Below, piece by piece: positions 8,140 through 15,369 of a stretch of 64,000 bases of DNA (position 1 is the stretch's first letter; the number at the start of each line of letters is the position of its first letter). The translations under genes were made by a program, and so were the position numbers. A model generated the notes under the pieces. It did no database searches. It was not told the DNA's origin and saw nothing but the letters and a program-made list of their open reading frames with translations. The stretch is from Polaromonas sp. JS666 (GTDB lineage Bacteria > Pseudomonadota > Gammaproteobacteria > Burkholderiales > Burkholderiaceae_C). Location of the stretch: the NCBI RefSeq assembly GCF_900103405.1, contig NZ_FNHX01000011.1:8001-72000 (forward strand). The letters are read 5' to 3'.

Positions 8140-9582
8140 TTAATAGCGGTAAGTGTTGGCTTTGTACGGGCCGGCTTTGGAGACACCGATGTACGCGGCC
8201 TGCTCATCGCTCAGCTCGGTCAACACCGCGCCGACCTTCTTGAGGTGCAAACGCGCGACCTTCTCGTCAAGGTGCTTGGGCAGCACATAGACTTTGCCGA
8301 CTTCGTAAGCCTCTTTTTTGGTGAAGAGCTCGATCTGGGCAATGGTCTGGTTGGCGAAGCTCGACGACATCACAAAGCTCGGGTGGCCGGTGCCGCAACC
8401 GAGGTTGACCAAGCGGCCCTTGGCCAGCAGGATGATGCGCTTGCCGTCCGGGAAGATCACGTGGTCGACTTGCGGCTTGATCTCTTCCCAGGTGCATTTC
8501 TCGAGCGCGGCGACGTCGATTTCATTGTCGAAGTGGCCGATATTGCAGACGATGGCCTGGTCTTTCATCGCGGCCATGTGCGCATAGGTGATGACGTTCT
8601 TGTTGCCGGTGGCGGACACAAAGATGTCGGCCTTGTCGGCGGCGTATTCCATGGTCACGACCTTGTAGCCTTCCATCGCGGCCTGCAGGGCGTTGATCGG
8701 GTCGATCTCGGTCACCCAGACCTGGGCGCTCAGCGCGCGCAGGGCCTGGGCCGAGCCCTTGCCCACGTCGCCGTAGCCGGCCACCACGGCAACCTTGCCG
8801 GCCACCATCACGTCGGTGGCGCGCTTGATTGCGTCGACCAGCGATTCGCGGCAGCCGTACAGGTTGTCGAACTTGGACTTGGTGACCGAGTCGTTCACGT
8901 TGATGGCGCGCAAGGCCAGCGTGCCCTTGGCCGACATCTCATTGAGGCGCAGCACGCCGGTGGTGGTTTCCTCGGTCACGCCGATGATGTTCTTCAGGCG
9001 GCGGCTGTACCAGGTCGGGTCTTGTGCGAGCTTGGCCTTGATCGAATTGAACAGGCAGGTTTCTTCTTCGCTGGTGGGCTTGGAGATCAGGCTGGCGTCT
9101 TTTTCGGCCTTGCTGCCCAGGTGCATCAGCAGCGTCGCGTCGCCACCGTCGTCCAGAATCATGTTGGGGCCTTCTTCAGGCGTGCCCTTGGCGCCCTTGA
9201 ATTCAAAGATGCGGTGGGTGTAGTCCCAGTAGTCGGCCAGGGTTTCGCCCTTGATGGCGAACACCGGCGTGCCGGCAGCGGCAATCGCGGCGGCGGCGTG
9301 GTCCTGCGTGGAGAAGATGTTGCACGAAGCCCAGCGCACGTCGGCGCCCAGGGCCTGCAGGGTCTCGATCAGCACGCCGGTCTGTATCGTCATGTGCAGC
9401 GAGCCGGTGATGCGCGCGCCCTTCAGGGGCTGCGCCTTGGCGAACTCTTCGCGGATGGCCATCAGGCCGGGCATTTCGGTCTGGGCGATATTCAGTTCCT
9501 TGCGGCCCCAGGCGGCAAGCGAGATGTCGGCAATGATGTGGTCGGTGGAAGGCTTCAGGACGGCGCTCATACGGTTCTCCAA
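8140..9582 (-). CDS. ahcY: Adenosylhomocysteinase
   Basis: 480 residues. Cleaves S-adenosylhomocysteine to adenosine and homocysteine using bound NAD+. The NAD-binding motif is GYGDVGKGSAQAL; the C-terminus GPYKANTYRY carries the conserved Lys-Tyr pair. The roughly 40-residue segment around EEGPNMILDDGGDATLLMHLG is typical of the longer bacterial and eukaryotic-type enzymes. The ribosome site GGAGA lies 7 bases before the ATG. An SAH riboswitch in the leader (9674-9740) links expression to substrate level. Confidence 0.98.
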   Translation of the reverse strand: MENRMSAVLKPSTDHIIADISLAAWGRKELNIAQTEMPGLMAIREEFAKAQPLKGARITGSLHMTIQTGVLIETLQALGADVRWASCNIFSTQDHAAAAIAAAGTPVFAIKGETLADYWDYTHRIFEFKGAKGTPEEGPNMILDDGGDATLLMHLGSKAEKDASLISKPTSEEETCLFNSIKAKLAQDPTWYSRRLKNIIGVTEETTTGVLRLNEMSAKGTLALRAINVNDSVTKSKFDNLYGCRESLVDAIKRATDVMVAGKVAVVAGYGDVGKGSAQALRALSAQVWVTEIDPINALQAAMEGYKVVTMEYAADKADIFVSATGNKNVITYAHMAAMKDQAIVCNIGHFDNEIDVAALEKCTWEEIKPQVDHVIFPDGKRIILLAKGRLVNLGCGTGHPSFVMSSSFANQTIAQIELFTKKEAYEVGKVYVLPKHLDEKVARLHLKKVGAVLTELSDEQAAYIGVSKAGPYKANTYRY

Positions 9583-9673
9583 AAATCAAACGCAAAGGGC
9601 AAAATCGCCACAAGCACGGCGTTCAAGGTGAGGGGGAATTCAGTCATTCACCCGGCTTGAGAGAGCACATGCG

Positions 9674-9740
9674 GGTGAGCGTGGTTGCAATGAAGTCCTG
9701 AGCCTGGTCCACGTGATGTGGCTTGCAACGCTCCTCAGGA
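9674..9740 (-). promoter_or_regulatory. S-adenosylhomocysteine (SAH) riboswitch
   Basis: On the minus strand the leader begins TCCTGAGGAGCGTTGCAAGC (9740-9721). It continues through CCAGGCTCAGGA and then TTGCAACCACGCTCACC (down to 9674). TCCTGAG pairs with CTCAGGA (stem P1) and GAGCGTTGCA faces TTGCAAC..GCTC. The GAGGAGCG..GCAAGC..CCAGGCTC..GCTCAC signature matches the published SAH aptamer of beta- and gamma-proteobacteria, which sits upstream of ahcY. These aptamers switch expression on when SAH accumulates. A further weak stem (ACCCG/CGGGT, 9650-9676) follows and may be part of the expression platform. Confidence 0.92.
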
Positions 9741-9747
9741 AGACGCC

Positions 9748-9776
9748 ATTGTATCCAAGCTGCCTGCGCTTGCCCA
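9748..9776 (-). promoter_or_regulatory. Putative sigma70 promoter of the ahcY operon
   Basis: Read on the minus strand, a -35 box TGGGCA (9776-9771) and a -10 box TACAAT (9753-9748) are separated by exactly 17 bp. The predicted start is only a few bases before the SAH aptamer, as expected for a riboswitch leader. Prediction from sequence only. Confidence 0.55.
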
Positions 9777-9819
9777 GCCCCGTCATCTAAGCCCTGGGCC
9801 ACCATGCGAAAATTTCACC

Positions 9820-10614
9820 ATGCAAGAACTCCCCCACTGGCCCGCCGCGCAGCGCGAGGGCATCACCGGCATCTTCACCGACATCGACGACACACTGACC
9901 ACCGAGGGGGAAATCACCGCCGATGCGCTGCAGGCTTTGGGTGCCTTGAAAGCCGCCGGGCTCAAGGTGGTGGCGATCACCGGCCGGCCCGTGGGCTGGA
10001 GCGAGCCTTTTGCGGCGCGCTGGCCCGTTGATGCCATCGTCGCGGAAAACGGCGCCGTGGCGCTGCTGCCCGATGCCCAAAGCGCCGCGCCGCGGCCGCT
10101 GGCCAAAATCTATCAGCAGGACGCAGCCACGCGCAGCAGCAACTTCGCCCGCATGCAGGCCGTGCTGGCACGCATAGAGCGCGAGCTGCCGGGCGTGACC
10201 CGCGCCACCGACTCGCCAGGCCGTGAAACCGACATCGCCATAGACCACAGCGAGTTCACCCAACTCGCGGATGCGCAGATCGCCGCCGTCGTGGCGCTCA
10301 TGAAAAGCGAAGGCATGCATGCCACCGTGAGCAGCATCCATATCAACGGCTGGTATGGCGAGCACAACAAGCTTGAGGGCGCGCGCTGGATTGTTCGCGA
10401 ACTCTGGCAGCGTGACCTGGACGCCGAGATGGCGCAATGGGTGTATGTGGGCGACTCCACCAATGACCAGCTGATGTTCAAGGCCTTTGCCAACAGCGTG
10501 GGCGTGGCCAACATCGCGCGTTTTGTGCCGCAGCTCGCGCACCTGCCGCGTTACGTGACGCGCGGCGAACGCGGCGCGGGTTTCACCGAAGTGGTCCGCT
10601 CCCTGCTGGATTAA
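9820..10614 (+). CDS. HAD-superfamily (type IIB) phosphatase
   Basis: 264 residues. Motif I is GIFTDIDDTLTTEGEI (nucleophile Asp in DIDDT), followed by a Cof/sucrose-phosphatase-type cap and a late acidic motif YVGDSTNDQLMF. This group hydrolyses sugar phosphates and similar substrates; the actual substrate is unknown. A longer in-frame start at 9718 would run across the riboswitch on the other strand and is rejected. ATG 9820 precedes the conserved core directly. Convergent with the next gene; their stops overlap by 4 bp. Confidence 0.85.
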   Translation: MQELPHWPAAQREGITGIFTDIDDTLTTEGEITADALQALGALKAAGLKVVAITGRPVGWSEPFAARWPVDAIVAENGAVALLPDAQSAAPRPLAKIYQQDAATRSSNFARMQAVLARIERELPGVTRATDSPGRETDIAIDHSEFTQLADAQIAAVVALMKSEGMHATVSSIHINGWYGEHNKLEGARWIVRELWQRDLDAEMAQWVYVGDSTNDQLMFKAFANSVGVANIARFVPQLAHLPRYVTRGERGAGFTEVVRSLLD

Positions 10615-11864
10615 TTGACAGCCGGTGCACCCGCACGGCGCACCGAGCCCCAACGCAACCAGGCACCCAACGCGGCCACGGCCAGCACCAGCGTGGCATA
10701 ACCCTCCACCGTGGCCGGCAGGCCCAGCGGCGCGATCAAGCGGCCTGCCAGCATGGCCGGCACGCTGAAAGCCAGGTAGCTGACGGCATACAGCGCAGAA
10801 AACAACTCCGCCCGCTGGTGTGGCTGTGCTATCGGCGCCAGCGTCTGCACCTGCGCGGAGAAAGCCGAGCCGCCACCGAAACCTGCCAGCGCCGTTCCCG
10901 CAAAAAACAGCGCCACGGAACGGGTTGCCAGCGACATAGCCACCAGGCCCGCGCCCACGGCGAGCAAGCTCATCCCGACGGCGCTCATACGCACCGGCGA
11001 CAGTTTTTTCAGCAAGGTTGGCGATACCGCGCCCAGGCCGAAAAAGGTGGCAATCGCCAGGCCGTTGACGATGCCGTCGTGGATGCCGAAGATTTGCTGC
11101 AGCACGGAAGGCACCAGCGACAGGTAAAGGCCCGCGAGCGACCACACCGCCAGCATCGTCGGCACGCCGCGCACAAATTCAGAGCGCGCCTGCACCGGCA
11201 CCGAGACGCGCGGCACCAGCGAAGCCAGTGCGCCGGGGCGCGGCGTGACGCTTTCGGGCAGGAACAGCGTGGCCACCGCACCCAAGACGCAGATGGCGGC
11301 CAGCACGCCAAACACCAGCGGCACCGGATGCAAGGCGAACTTGACGGCGATACCGGTGAGCACCGCGCCTACGGCCAGCCCCGCCAGCGGCGAGACGCTG
11401 CCTATCATCGCGCCCAGGCGTTTCTGCGCGGCCGGGGCGGCTTCCACCACCGCCGCCGTCAGCGCGCCGCCGACCATGCCGGTCGCGATGCCCTGCACAA
11501 TGCGCGCCGCAATGATGCCGCCTATGCCCTCGGCCAGCAGAAAGGTCAGCATCGCGCCGGCCTGCAGCAGCAAGGCGGTAAACACCACGGGGCGCCGGCC
11601 TATGTGGTCGGACAGCGAGCCCGCCACCAGCAGCGAGGCCAGCAGCGCAATCGCGTAAATCGCAAACGCCACCGTCAGCAGCGCCGGCGAAAAGCCCCAC
11701 TGCTGCTGGAACACCACAAACAGCGGCGAAGGCGCACTGCCCGCCACGAAGAAGGCGAACAGCAGGATGGCCAACAGCGGAAAGGCAGCCGCGGGCGGCA
11801 GCTGCCAACGCGGCGCCGTCACGGCGGAAGAAGCGTGCAAAGAGGGGGCGGCGGGAGTGCTCAT
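10611..11864 (-). CDS. MFS efflux-type transporter
   Basis: 417 residues with about 12 membrane segments. It has the MFS motif A variant GSLSDHIGRRPVVF after helix 2 and a C-like segment GSVSPLAGLAVGAVLTG in helix 5, which is typical of drug/proton antiporters. It is transcribed divergently from a TetR gene with duplicated inverted operators between them, the classic arrangement of a repressor controlling an efflux pump. Substrate unknown. Confidence 0.88.
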   Translation of the reverse strand: MSTPAAPSLHASSAVTAPRWQLPPAAAFPLLAILLFAFFVAGSAPSPLFVVFQQQWGFSPALLTVAFAIYAIALLASLLVAGSLSDHIGRRPVVFTALLLQAGAMLTFLLAEGIGGIIAARIVQGIATGMVGGALTAAVVEAAPAAQKRLGAMIGSVSPLAGLAVGAVLTGIAVKFALHPVPLVFGVLAAICVLGAVATLFLPESVTPRPGALASLVPRVSVPVQARSEFVRGVPTMLAVWSLAGLYLSLVPSVLQQIFGIHDGIVNGLAIATFFGLGAVSPTLLKKLSPVRMSAVGMSLLAVGAGLVAMSLATRSVALFFAGTALAGFGGGSAFSAQVQTLAPIAQPHQRAELFSALYAVSYLAFSVPAMLAGRLIAPLGLPATVEGYATLVLAVAALGAWLRWGSVRRAGAPAVN

Positions 11865-11881
11865 GGGAAACGCTCGACTTT

Positions 11882-11954
11882 CTTAAAGCAAATTTATTTG
11901 CGTTTGTGAATTCTACGCCGACATTTAAATTAACGCAAATATCATTGCTTTAAG
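11882..11954. promoter_or_regulatory. Paired TetR operators between the MFS and TetR genes
   Basis: Two 23-bp arms, 11882-11904 and 11932-11954, are inverted copies that match at 20 of 23 positions. Each arm contains its own smaller palindrome: GCAAATTTATTTGC (11888-11901, perfect 6-2-6) and GCAAATATCATTGC (11935-11948, one mismatch). The region is AT-rich and holds the promoters of both divergent genes, so one site probably serves each. Confidence 0.75.
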
Positions 11955-11967
11955 CTAGAATCGTGCC

Positions 11968-12561
11968 ATGAACACCCCTCTTCCCAGCCAGGCCAAACGC
12001 CCAGGCGGCCGCAGCGCCCAGGTGCAGGCCGTGGTGCGCAAGGCGCTCGAAGAACTGATTGCCCAGGAAGGCCGTGACAAGGTCACCGTGCCGGCCGTGG
12101 CTGAGCGCGCCGGTGTCAGCGCCTCCAGCATTTACCGGCGCTGGGGCGACGTGAACGGCCTGCTCGGCGATACCGCGACGCAGCGGCTGGACCCAAACCG
12201 CCCCCTGCCCGAGACCGGCGACCTGAAAACCGAACTCACGGCCTGGGCCCGGGAATTGATCAACCACCTCAACAAGCCCGGCTGCACCTCGATGCTGAAG
12301 GCGGCGGCCGCGCTGGCCGGCCCGGAAGACACCAATTGCCTGAAAAACCGCCGCGCCGAGGCCACCGCGCTGGTGAGCCGGGCCCAGGCACGCGGCGACG
12401 CCACACCCACGGTGCAGCAGGTGCTGGACCACATGATGGCCCCCATTGTTTACCGGCTGATTTTTGGCTCGGGCGTGGAGCCCGCACTGGCAGATCAGCT
12501 GGCAGACGAATTGTTCGTATTGACCGGTATCAATCCAACAGGGGCCGCGGAACCGGCTTAG
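11968..12561 (+). CDS. TetR/AcrR-family repressor
   Basis: 197 residues. The N-terminal helix-turn-helix is at about residues 35-65 (VTVPAVAERAGVSASSIYRRWGD); the C-terminal ligand domain is of the TetR_C type. It probably represses itself and the divergent MFS gene through the twin operators. The last codons (GAAEPA and the TAG) are supplied by a dispersed repeat at 12539-12628, so the C-terminus may have been replaced when the repeat arrived. Confidence 0.88.
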   Translation: MNTPLPSQAKRPGGRSAQVQAVVRKALEELIAQEGRDKVTVPAVAERAGVSASSIYRRWGDVNGLLGDTATQRLDPNRPLPETGDLKTELTAWARELINHLNKPGCTSMLKAAAALAGPEDTNCLKNRRAEATALVSRAQARGDATPTVQQVLDHMMAPIVYRLIFGSGVEPALADQLADELFVLTGINPTGAAEPA

Positions 12562-12628
12562 CCGGGCCGCAGGCCTCGTCCCCTGCAAGGGGAAAAGAGG
12601 CTACACGAAGTGAGCCTCGATAGGGGTG
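12539..12628. repeat. Dispersed intergenic repeat, copy 2
   Basis: Reverse orientation relative to copy 1: GGGGCCGCGGAACCGGCTT, GCCGGGCCGCAGGC, a CCCCTGCAAGGGG hairpin, then GCTACACGAAGTGAGCC and GGGGTG. It includes the TetR stop codon and ends 3 bp before the stop of the convergent Bug gene. Confidence 0.8.
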
Positions 12629-12631
12629 TGC

Positions 12632-13600
12632 TTAGTTTGGTTTAGCCAAGCCGAGCTTGTCGATCAGCACTTTTTCGCGCACCACCGTGTCCTGCGCAAA
12701 CTTCGTGTAATCCGCCGAACTCAGGTAGTTGGGCAGCATGTCGTAGCGGGCCAGCGCCGCCACATAACTCGGCTCTTCCATGGCCTTCTTGAAGGCATCG
12801 TGCAGGCGCTTGACCACCTCGGGCGGCGTGCCCTTGGGCGCGCCTATGCCAAAGGGCGAGTTCTGCACGATGTCATAGCCCAGTTCCTTGAGCGTGGGCG
12901 CGTTCGGGAATTTGTCGAGGCGCTTCTCGCCCCAGGTATTGAGCACGCGCAGCTTGCCGGCCTCCACCTGCGGCGCAAAGCCGGTGCTGTCGGCGCCGGC
13001 CATCAGCTGGCCGCTGACCAGCGCCAGCATCAGGTCGGCGCTGCCTTTGTAGGGCACATGCTGCAGCTCGATGCCGGCTTTCTGCGCGACGAGTTCCGTC
13101 GTCAGGTGCGGGCTGGTCAGCGTGCCGGTGGAGCCGTAGGTCAGCTTGCCCGGATTGGCCTTGGCATAGGCCACAAAATCGGCCCAGGTCTTGAACGGGC
13201 TGTCGGCCGGCACCACGATGCCGAAGGCATAACCGGTCACATTGATCACATAGCTGATGTCCTTGACCGGGTCCCAGTTGATCTTGGTCGTGTAGCCCAG
13301 GCGGAACACACCGAGCGGAATCTGCGCCAGCGTGTAGCCGTCAGCCGCGGCGCTTTGCAGCTGCTGCGCCGGCAGGGTGCCGCCCGCGCCGGGCTTGTTC
13401 TCCACGATCACCGGCTGGCCGAGGATCTTGCCGGCGTTGTCGGCCAGCGAGCGCATGGTGATGTCGGTCGGCCCGCCGGCCGGGAAGGCAATCACCAGCT
13501 TGATCGGTTTGACCGGAAAGGTCTGCGCCTGGGCCGGCATGACCGCGGCGGCCATCAAGGCCAGGGCGGCGGCGGTGTGCAGAAAGGGGCGGCGTTGCAT
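12632..13600 (-). CDS. Bug-family extracytoplasmic solute receptor (TctC-like)
   Basis: 322 residues. A signal peptide (MQRRPFLHTAAALALMAAAVMPAQAQ) is followed by the Bug fold: PIKLVIAFPAGGPTDITMR, VIVENKPGAGGTLPAQQL and YGSTGTLTSPHL. These periplasmic receptors bind carboxylates for tripartite tricarboxylate transport or for signalling. No TctA/TctB membrane genes are nearby, which is common for orphan Bug genes in Burkholderiales. Two ATGs lie 6 bp apart; the second is chosen because GGAG is 8 bp from it and only 2 bp from the first (13606). Confidence 0.9.
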   Translation of the reverse strand: MQRRPFLHTAAALALMAAAVMPAQAQTFPVKPIKLVIAFPAGGPTDITMRSLADNAGKILGQPVIVENKPGAGGTLPAQQLQSAAADGYTLAQIPLGVFRLGYTTKINWDPVKDISYVINVTGYAFGIVVPADSPFKTWADFVAYAKANPGKLTYGSTGTLTSPHLTTELVAQKAGIELQHVPYKGSADLMLALVSGQLMAGADSTGFAPQVEAGKLRVLNTWGEKRLDKFPNAPTLKELGYDIVQNSPFGIGAPKGTPPEVVKRLHDAFKKAMEEPSYVAALARYDMLPNYLSSADYTKFAQDTVVREKVLIDKLGLAKPN

Positions 13601-13700
13601 GGACATGTCTCCTTTTTTGGAATACGGCCATCATGCCCGGCGATTGGTTTTGGCGAATCAGGGCAACACCTGAAGGACTGTCGCGCGGGTGTCAGCCGGC

Positions 13701-14570
13701 TTATTGCAACCCAGCCGCCAACGAAGCCCATTGCAGTGCGGACTCAAATCGGGCGCGCAACGCAGCGACCAACTCGGGTAACGGCACTCCGGGGAGTTGA
13801 TTCTTTTTCAGGAAGGCCTGCCACAGGACCTGCCGTGACGCGTCATTTCCGAATTCATCACTCAGCCCGATGGGCAGCGCTGTCGGCACCTGCATGCCGC
13901 GCCGCCGAAAAGTTTGGGCTATCGCTTTCGCAAGAATGTCCGCGTCCAGCACCTCGCGCTCCAGCAGCACAGACAAATCCAGGTAATCCTTCAGGCGGCT
14001 GTTGGTCATGCCCAGCAAGGCAATGGCATGCAACTTTTCAGCAATTACGGTGTACACCGGATAGGCCTGCAGCGTCGGCGCCGGAAAATCATCCAGCATG
14101 ACGGGATAAACAGCGTGTACCGGCCCGGGCGTCACGGCATCACCAAAACCGATGTCGATTTGTGTCTTCACGCGCGCACCGGCCAGCTCTGCGCTGAGGA
14201 GGACACGCACCCCGGCGTAGCCCGCCTCTTTGCGAATTTCTTCAGCAAGCACGCTTTCAGAGTCAAAGCGCATGCCGTCTTCCGCCACCACCGAAGCGAT
14301 GTCCCTGAAGGTTTGCGTGATGGACGCCAGGTCGCTGGGTCCAAAGCCCAGCAAATCCACGTCACGCGTGGGCCGGTGCGGCATGTCGTACCAGAGCGTG
14401 AACAGCATGGCGCCTTTGAGCAGGAAACGGTCGGCGTGCGCGGACTGGCTCAGGCGGTACAGCAGGCGCTCCAGCGCATAACGGACCAGCACGCCGTTGA
14501 AATCCGACTGCTCGGCCTTGGCCTTGTTCAGTAATCGCGCCCGCACCGATGCGGCAAGATCCTTGCTCAT
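13701..14570 (-). CDS. AbiEii/AbiGii-type nucleotidyltransferase toxin
   Basis: 289 residues. All landmarks of the family are visible: LLKGAMLFTLW (52-60), RPTRDVDLLGFG with the metal-binding D70 and D72, QIDIGFGD, and YTVIAEKLHAIALLG..NSRLKDYLDL. Type IV toxins of this family transfer nucleotides, for example to tRNA ends, and stop growth or phage replication. The start MSKDL at 14570 overlaps the antitoxin stop by 4 bp (ATGA), so an in-frame start further upstream is rejected. No frameshift or loss of catalytic residues is seen. Confidence 0.9.
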   Translation of the reverse strand: MSKDLAASVRARLLNKAKAEQSDFNGVLVRYALERLLYRLSQSAHADRFLLKGAMLFTLWYDMPHRPTRDVDLLGFGPSDLASITQTFRDIASVVAEDGMRFDSESVLAEEIRKEAGYAGVRVLLSAELAGARVKTQIDIGFGDAVTPGPVHAVYPVMLDDFPAPTLQAYPVYTVIAEKLHAIALLGMTNSRLKDYLDLSVLLEREVLDADILAKAIAQTFRRRGMQVPTALPIGLSDEFGNDASRQVLWQAFLKKNQLPGVPLPELVAALRARFESALQWASLAAGLQ

Positions 14571-15181
14571 TCGATCGCCTCCAGGTAGGGGCGCATCACA
14601 TTGGCAACACGACAAATCTTGGCAAAACGCCAGAGATCGTCAGCCGACGCCTTCTTTTGTGAGCGCGCATCCCGCAGCGCCTCCAGCGCCACGTCAAGCC
14701 CGATCTTGTTGCGGTGCTTGAAACAGTCAGCCACCGTTTTGGCCACGCCGTAGACGCGCAGAGGCACCTGGTCGCGCTCAAAGACTTCCACGCCTTCTGT
14801 ATAGGCCTCACCGGTGAACTGCACCATCTTCACCGGCGGATAGTCCAGCCTGGGCGCATGGCTGCCGCGTGGCATGGCGATCCACACCTGGCGCGGTAGC
14901 TGGGTGGTCAGGCCGTGGAACTGCAGTGCCGTGAGCAGGCAGAACACCGCTTGGGGCACCCTGGCGGCGACGGTGGTGAGCGTTTCGTGCTCCGAGGCAT
15001 TGGCACCTGGAAGCCGGTACAGGCCGCGCCCCACTTTTTCCAGCTGGCCGTTGGCCGTCATCCGGGTCAGCATCACCCTTGCAGCGCCCACACCCTCCAG
15101 GTCGCCAGGGCGCAGCATGCCTTTCTGGCGGGCCAGATCAAGGATGCGCTGGGCGGGGATGACCTTGGGATGAGGATTCAT
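14567..15181 (-). CDS. AbiEi-type antitoxin / transcriptional regulator
   Basis: 204 residues. An N-terminal winged helix (PAQRILDLARQKGMLRPGDLEGVG..VMLTRMTANGQLEKVGRGLYRLPG) is followed by the AbiEi C-terminal domain (VFCLLTALQFHGLTTQLPRQVWIAMPRG, VPLRVYGVAKTVADCFKHRNKIG). It neutralises the downstream toxin and represses the operon. ATG 15181 is chosen over an in-frame one at 15202 because AAGG lies just before it. Longer starts would run through the palindromic operator. Confidence 0.88.
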   Translation of the reverse strand: MNPHPKVIPAQRILDLARQKGMLRPGDLEGVGAARVMLTRMTANGQLEKVGRGLYRLPGANASEHETLTTVAARVPQAVFCLLTALQFHGLTTQLPRQVWIAMPRGSHAPRLDYPPVKMVQFTGEAYTEGVEVFERDQVPLRVYGVAKTVADCFKHRNKIGLDVALEALRDARSQKKASADDLWRFAKICRVANVMRPYLEAIE

Positions 15182-15205
15182 AGCCCTTGGAGTATGTTCC
15201 ATTTT

Positions 15206-15231
15206 TTCGTCGAATGCAAATATTCGACGAA
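15206..15231. promoter_or_regulatory. Perfect palindromic operator of the AbiE-type operon
   Basis: TTCGTCGAAT (15206-15215) and ATTCGACGAA (15222-15231) form a perfect 10-bp inverted repeat with a 6-bp AT-rich spacer, 25-50 bp upstream of the antitoxin start. AbiEi antitoxins are known to bind inverted repeats in this position for negative autoregulation. Confidence 0.75.
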
Positions 15232-15279
15232 TAATTGGAACAAACTCCCTCAGCGTTAGCCGCAAAAACCGCAAGCCAG

Positions 15280-15369
15280 CAGGGGCCGTGGAACCGGCTT
15301 TGCCGGGCCGCAGGCGCCGCCCCCTCCAGGGGGGAACAAGCTACACGCAGTGAGCCTGGACGGGGGTGT
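15280..15369. repeat. Dispersed intergenic repeat, copy 3
   Basis: Same orientation and block order as copy 2: GGGGCCGTGGAACCGGCTT, GCCGGGCCGCAGGCGCC, CCCCCTCCAGGGGGG hairpin, AGCTACACGCAGTGAGCC, GGGGGTG. It fills the space between the AbiE operator region and the end of the uvrA-like gene, and ends directly at that gene's stop codon. Confidence 0.8.

Noticed and set aside
9718..9819. N-terminal extension of the HAD phosphatase
   Set aside because: The extra codons overlap the SAH riboswitch and ahcY promoter on the other strand and are not part of the HAD fold; ATG 9820 fits the conserved start.
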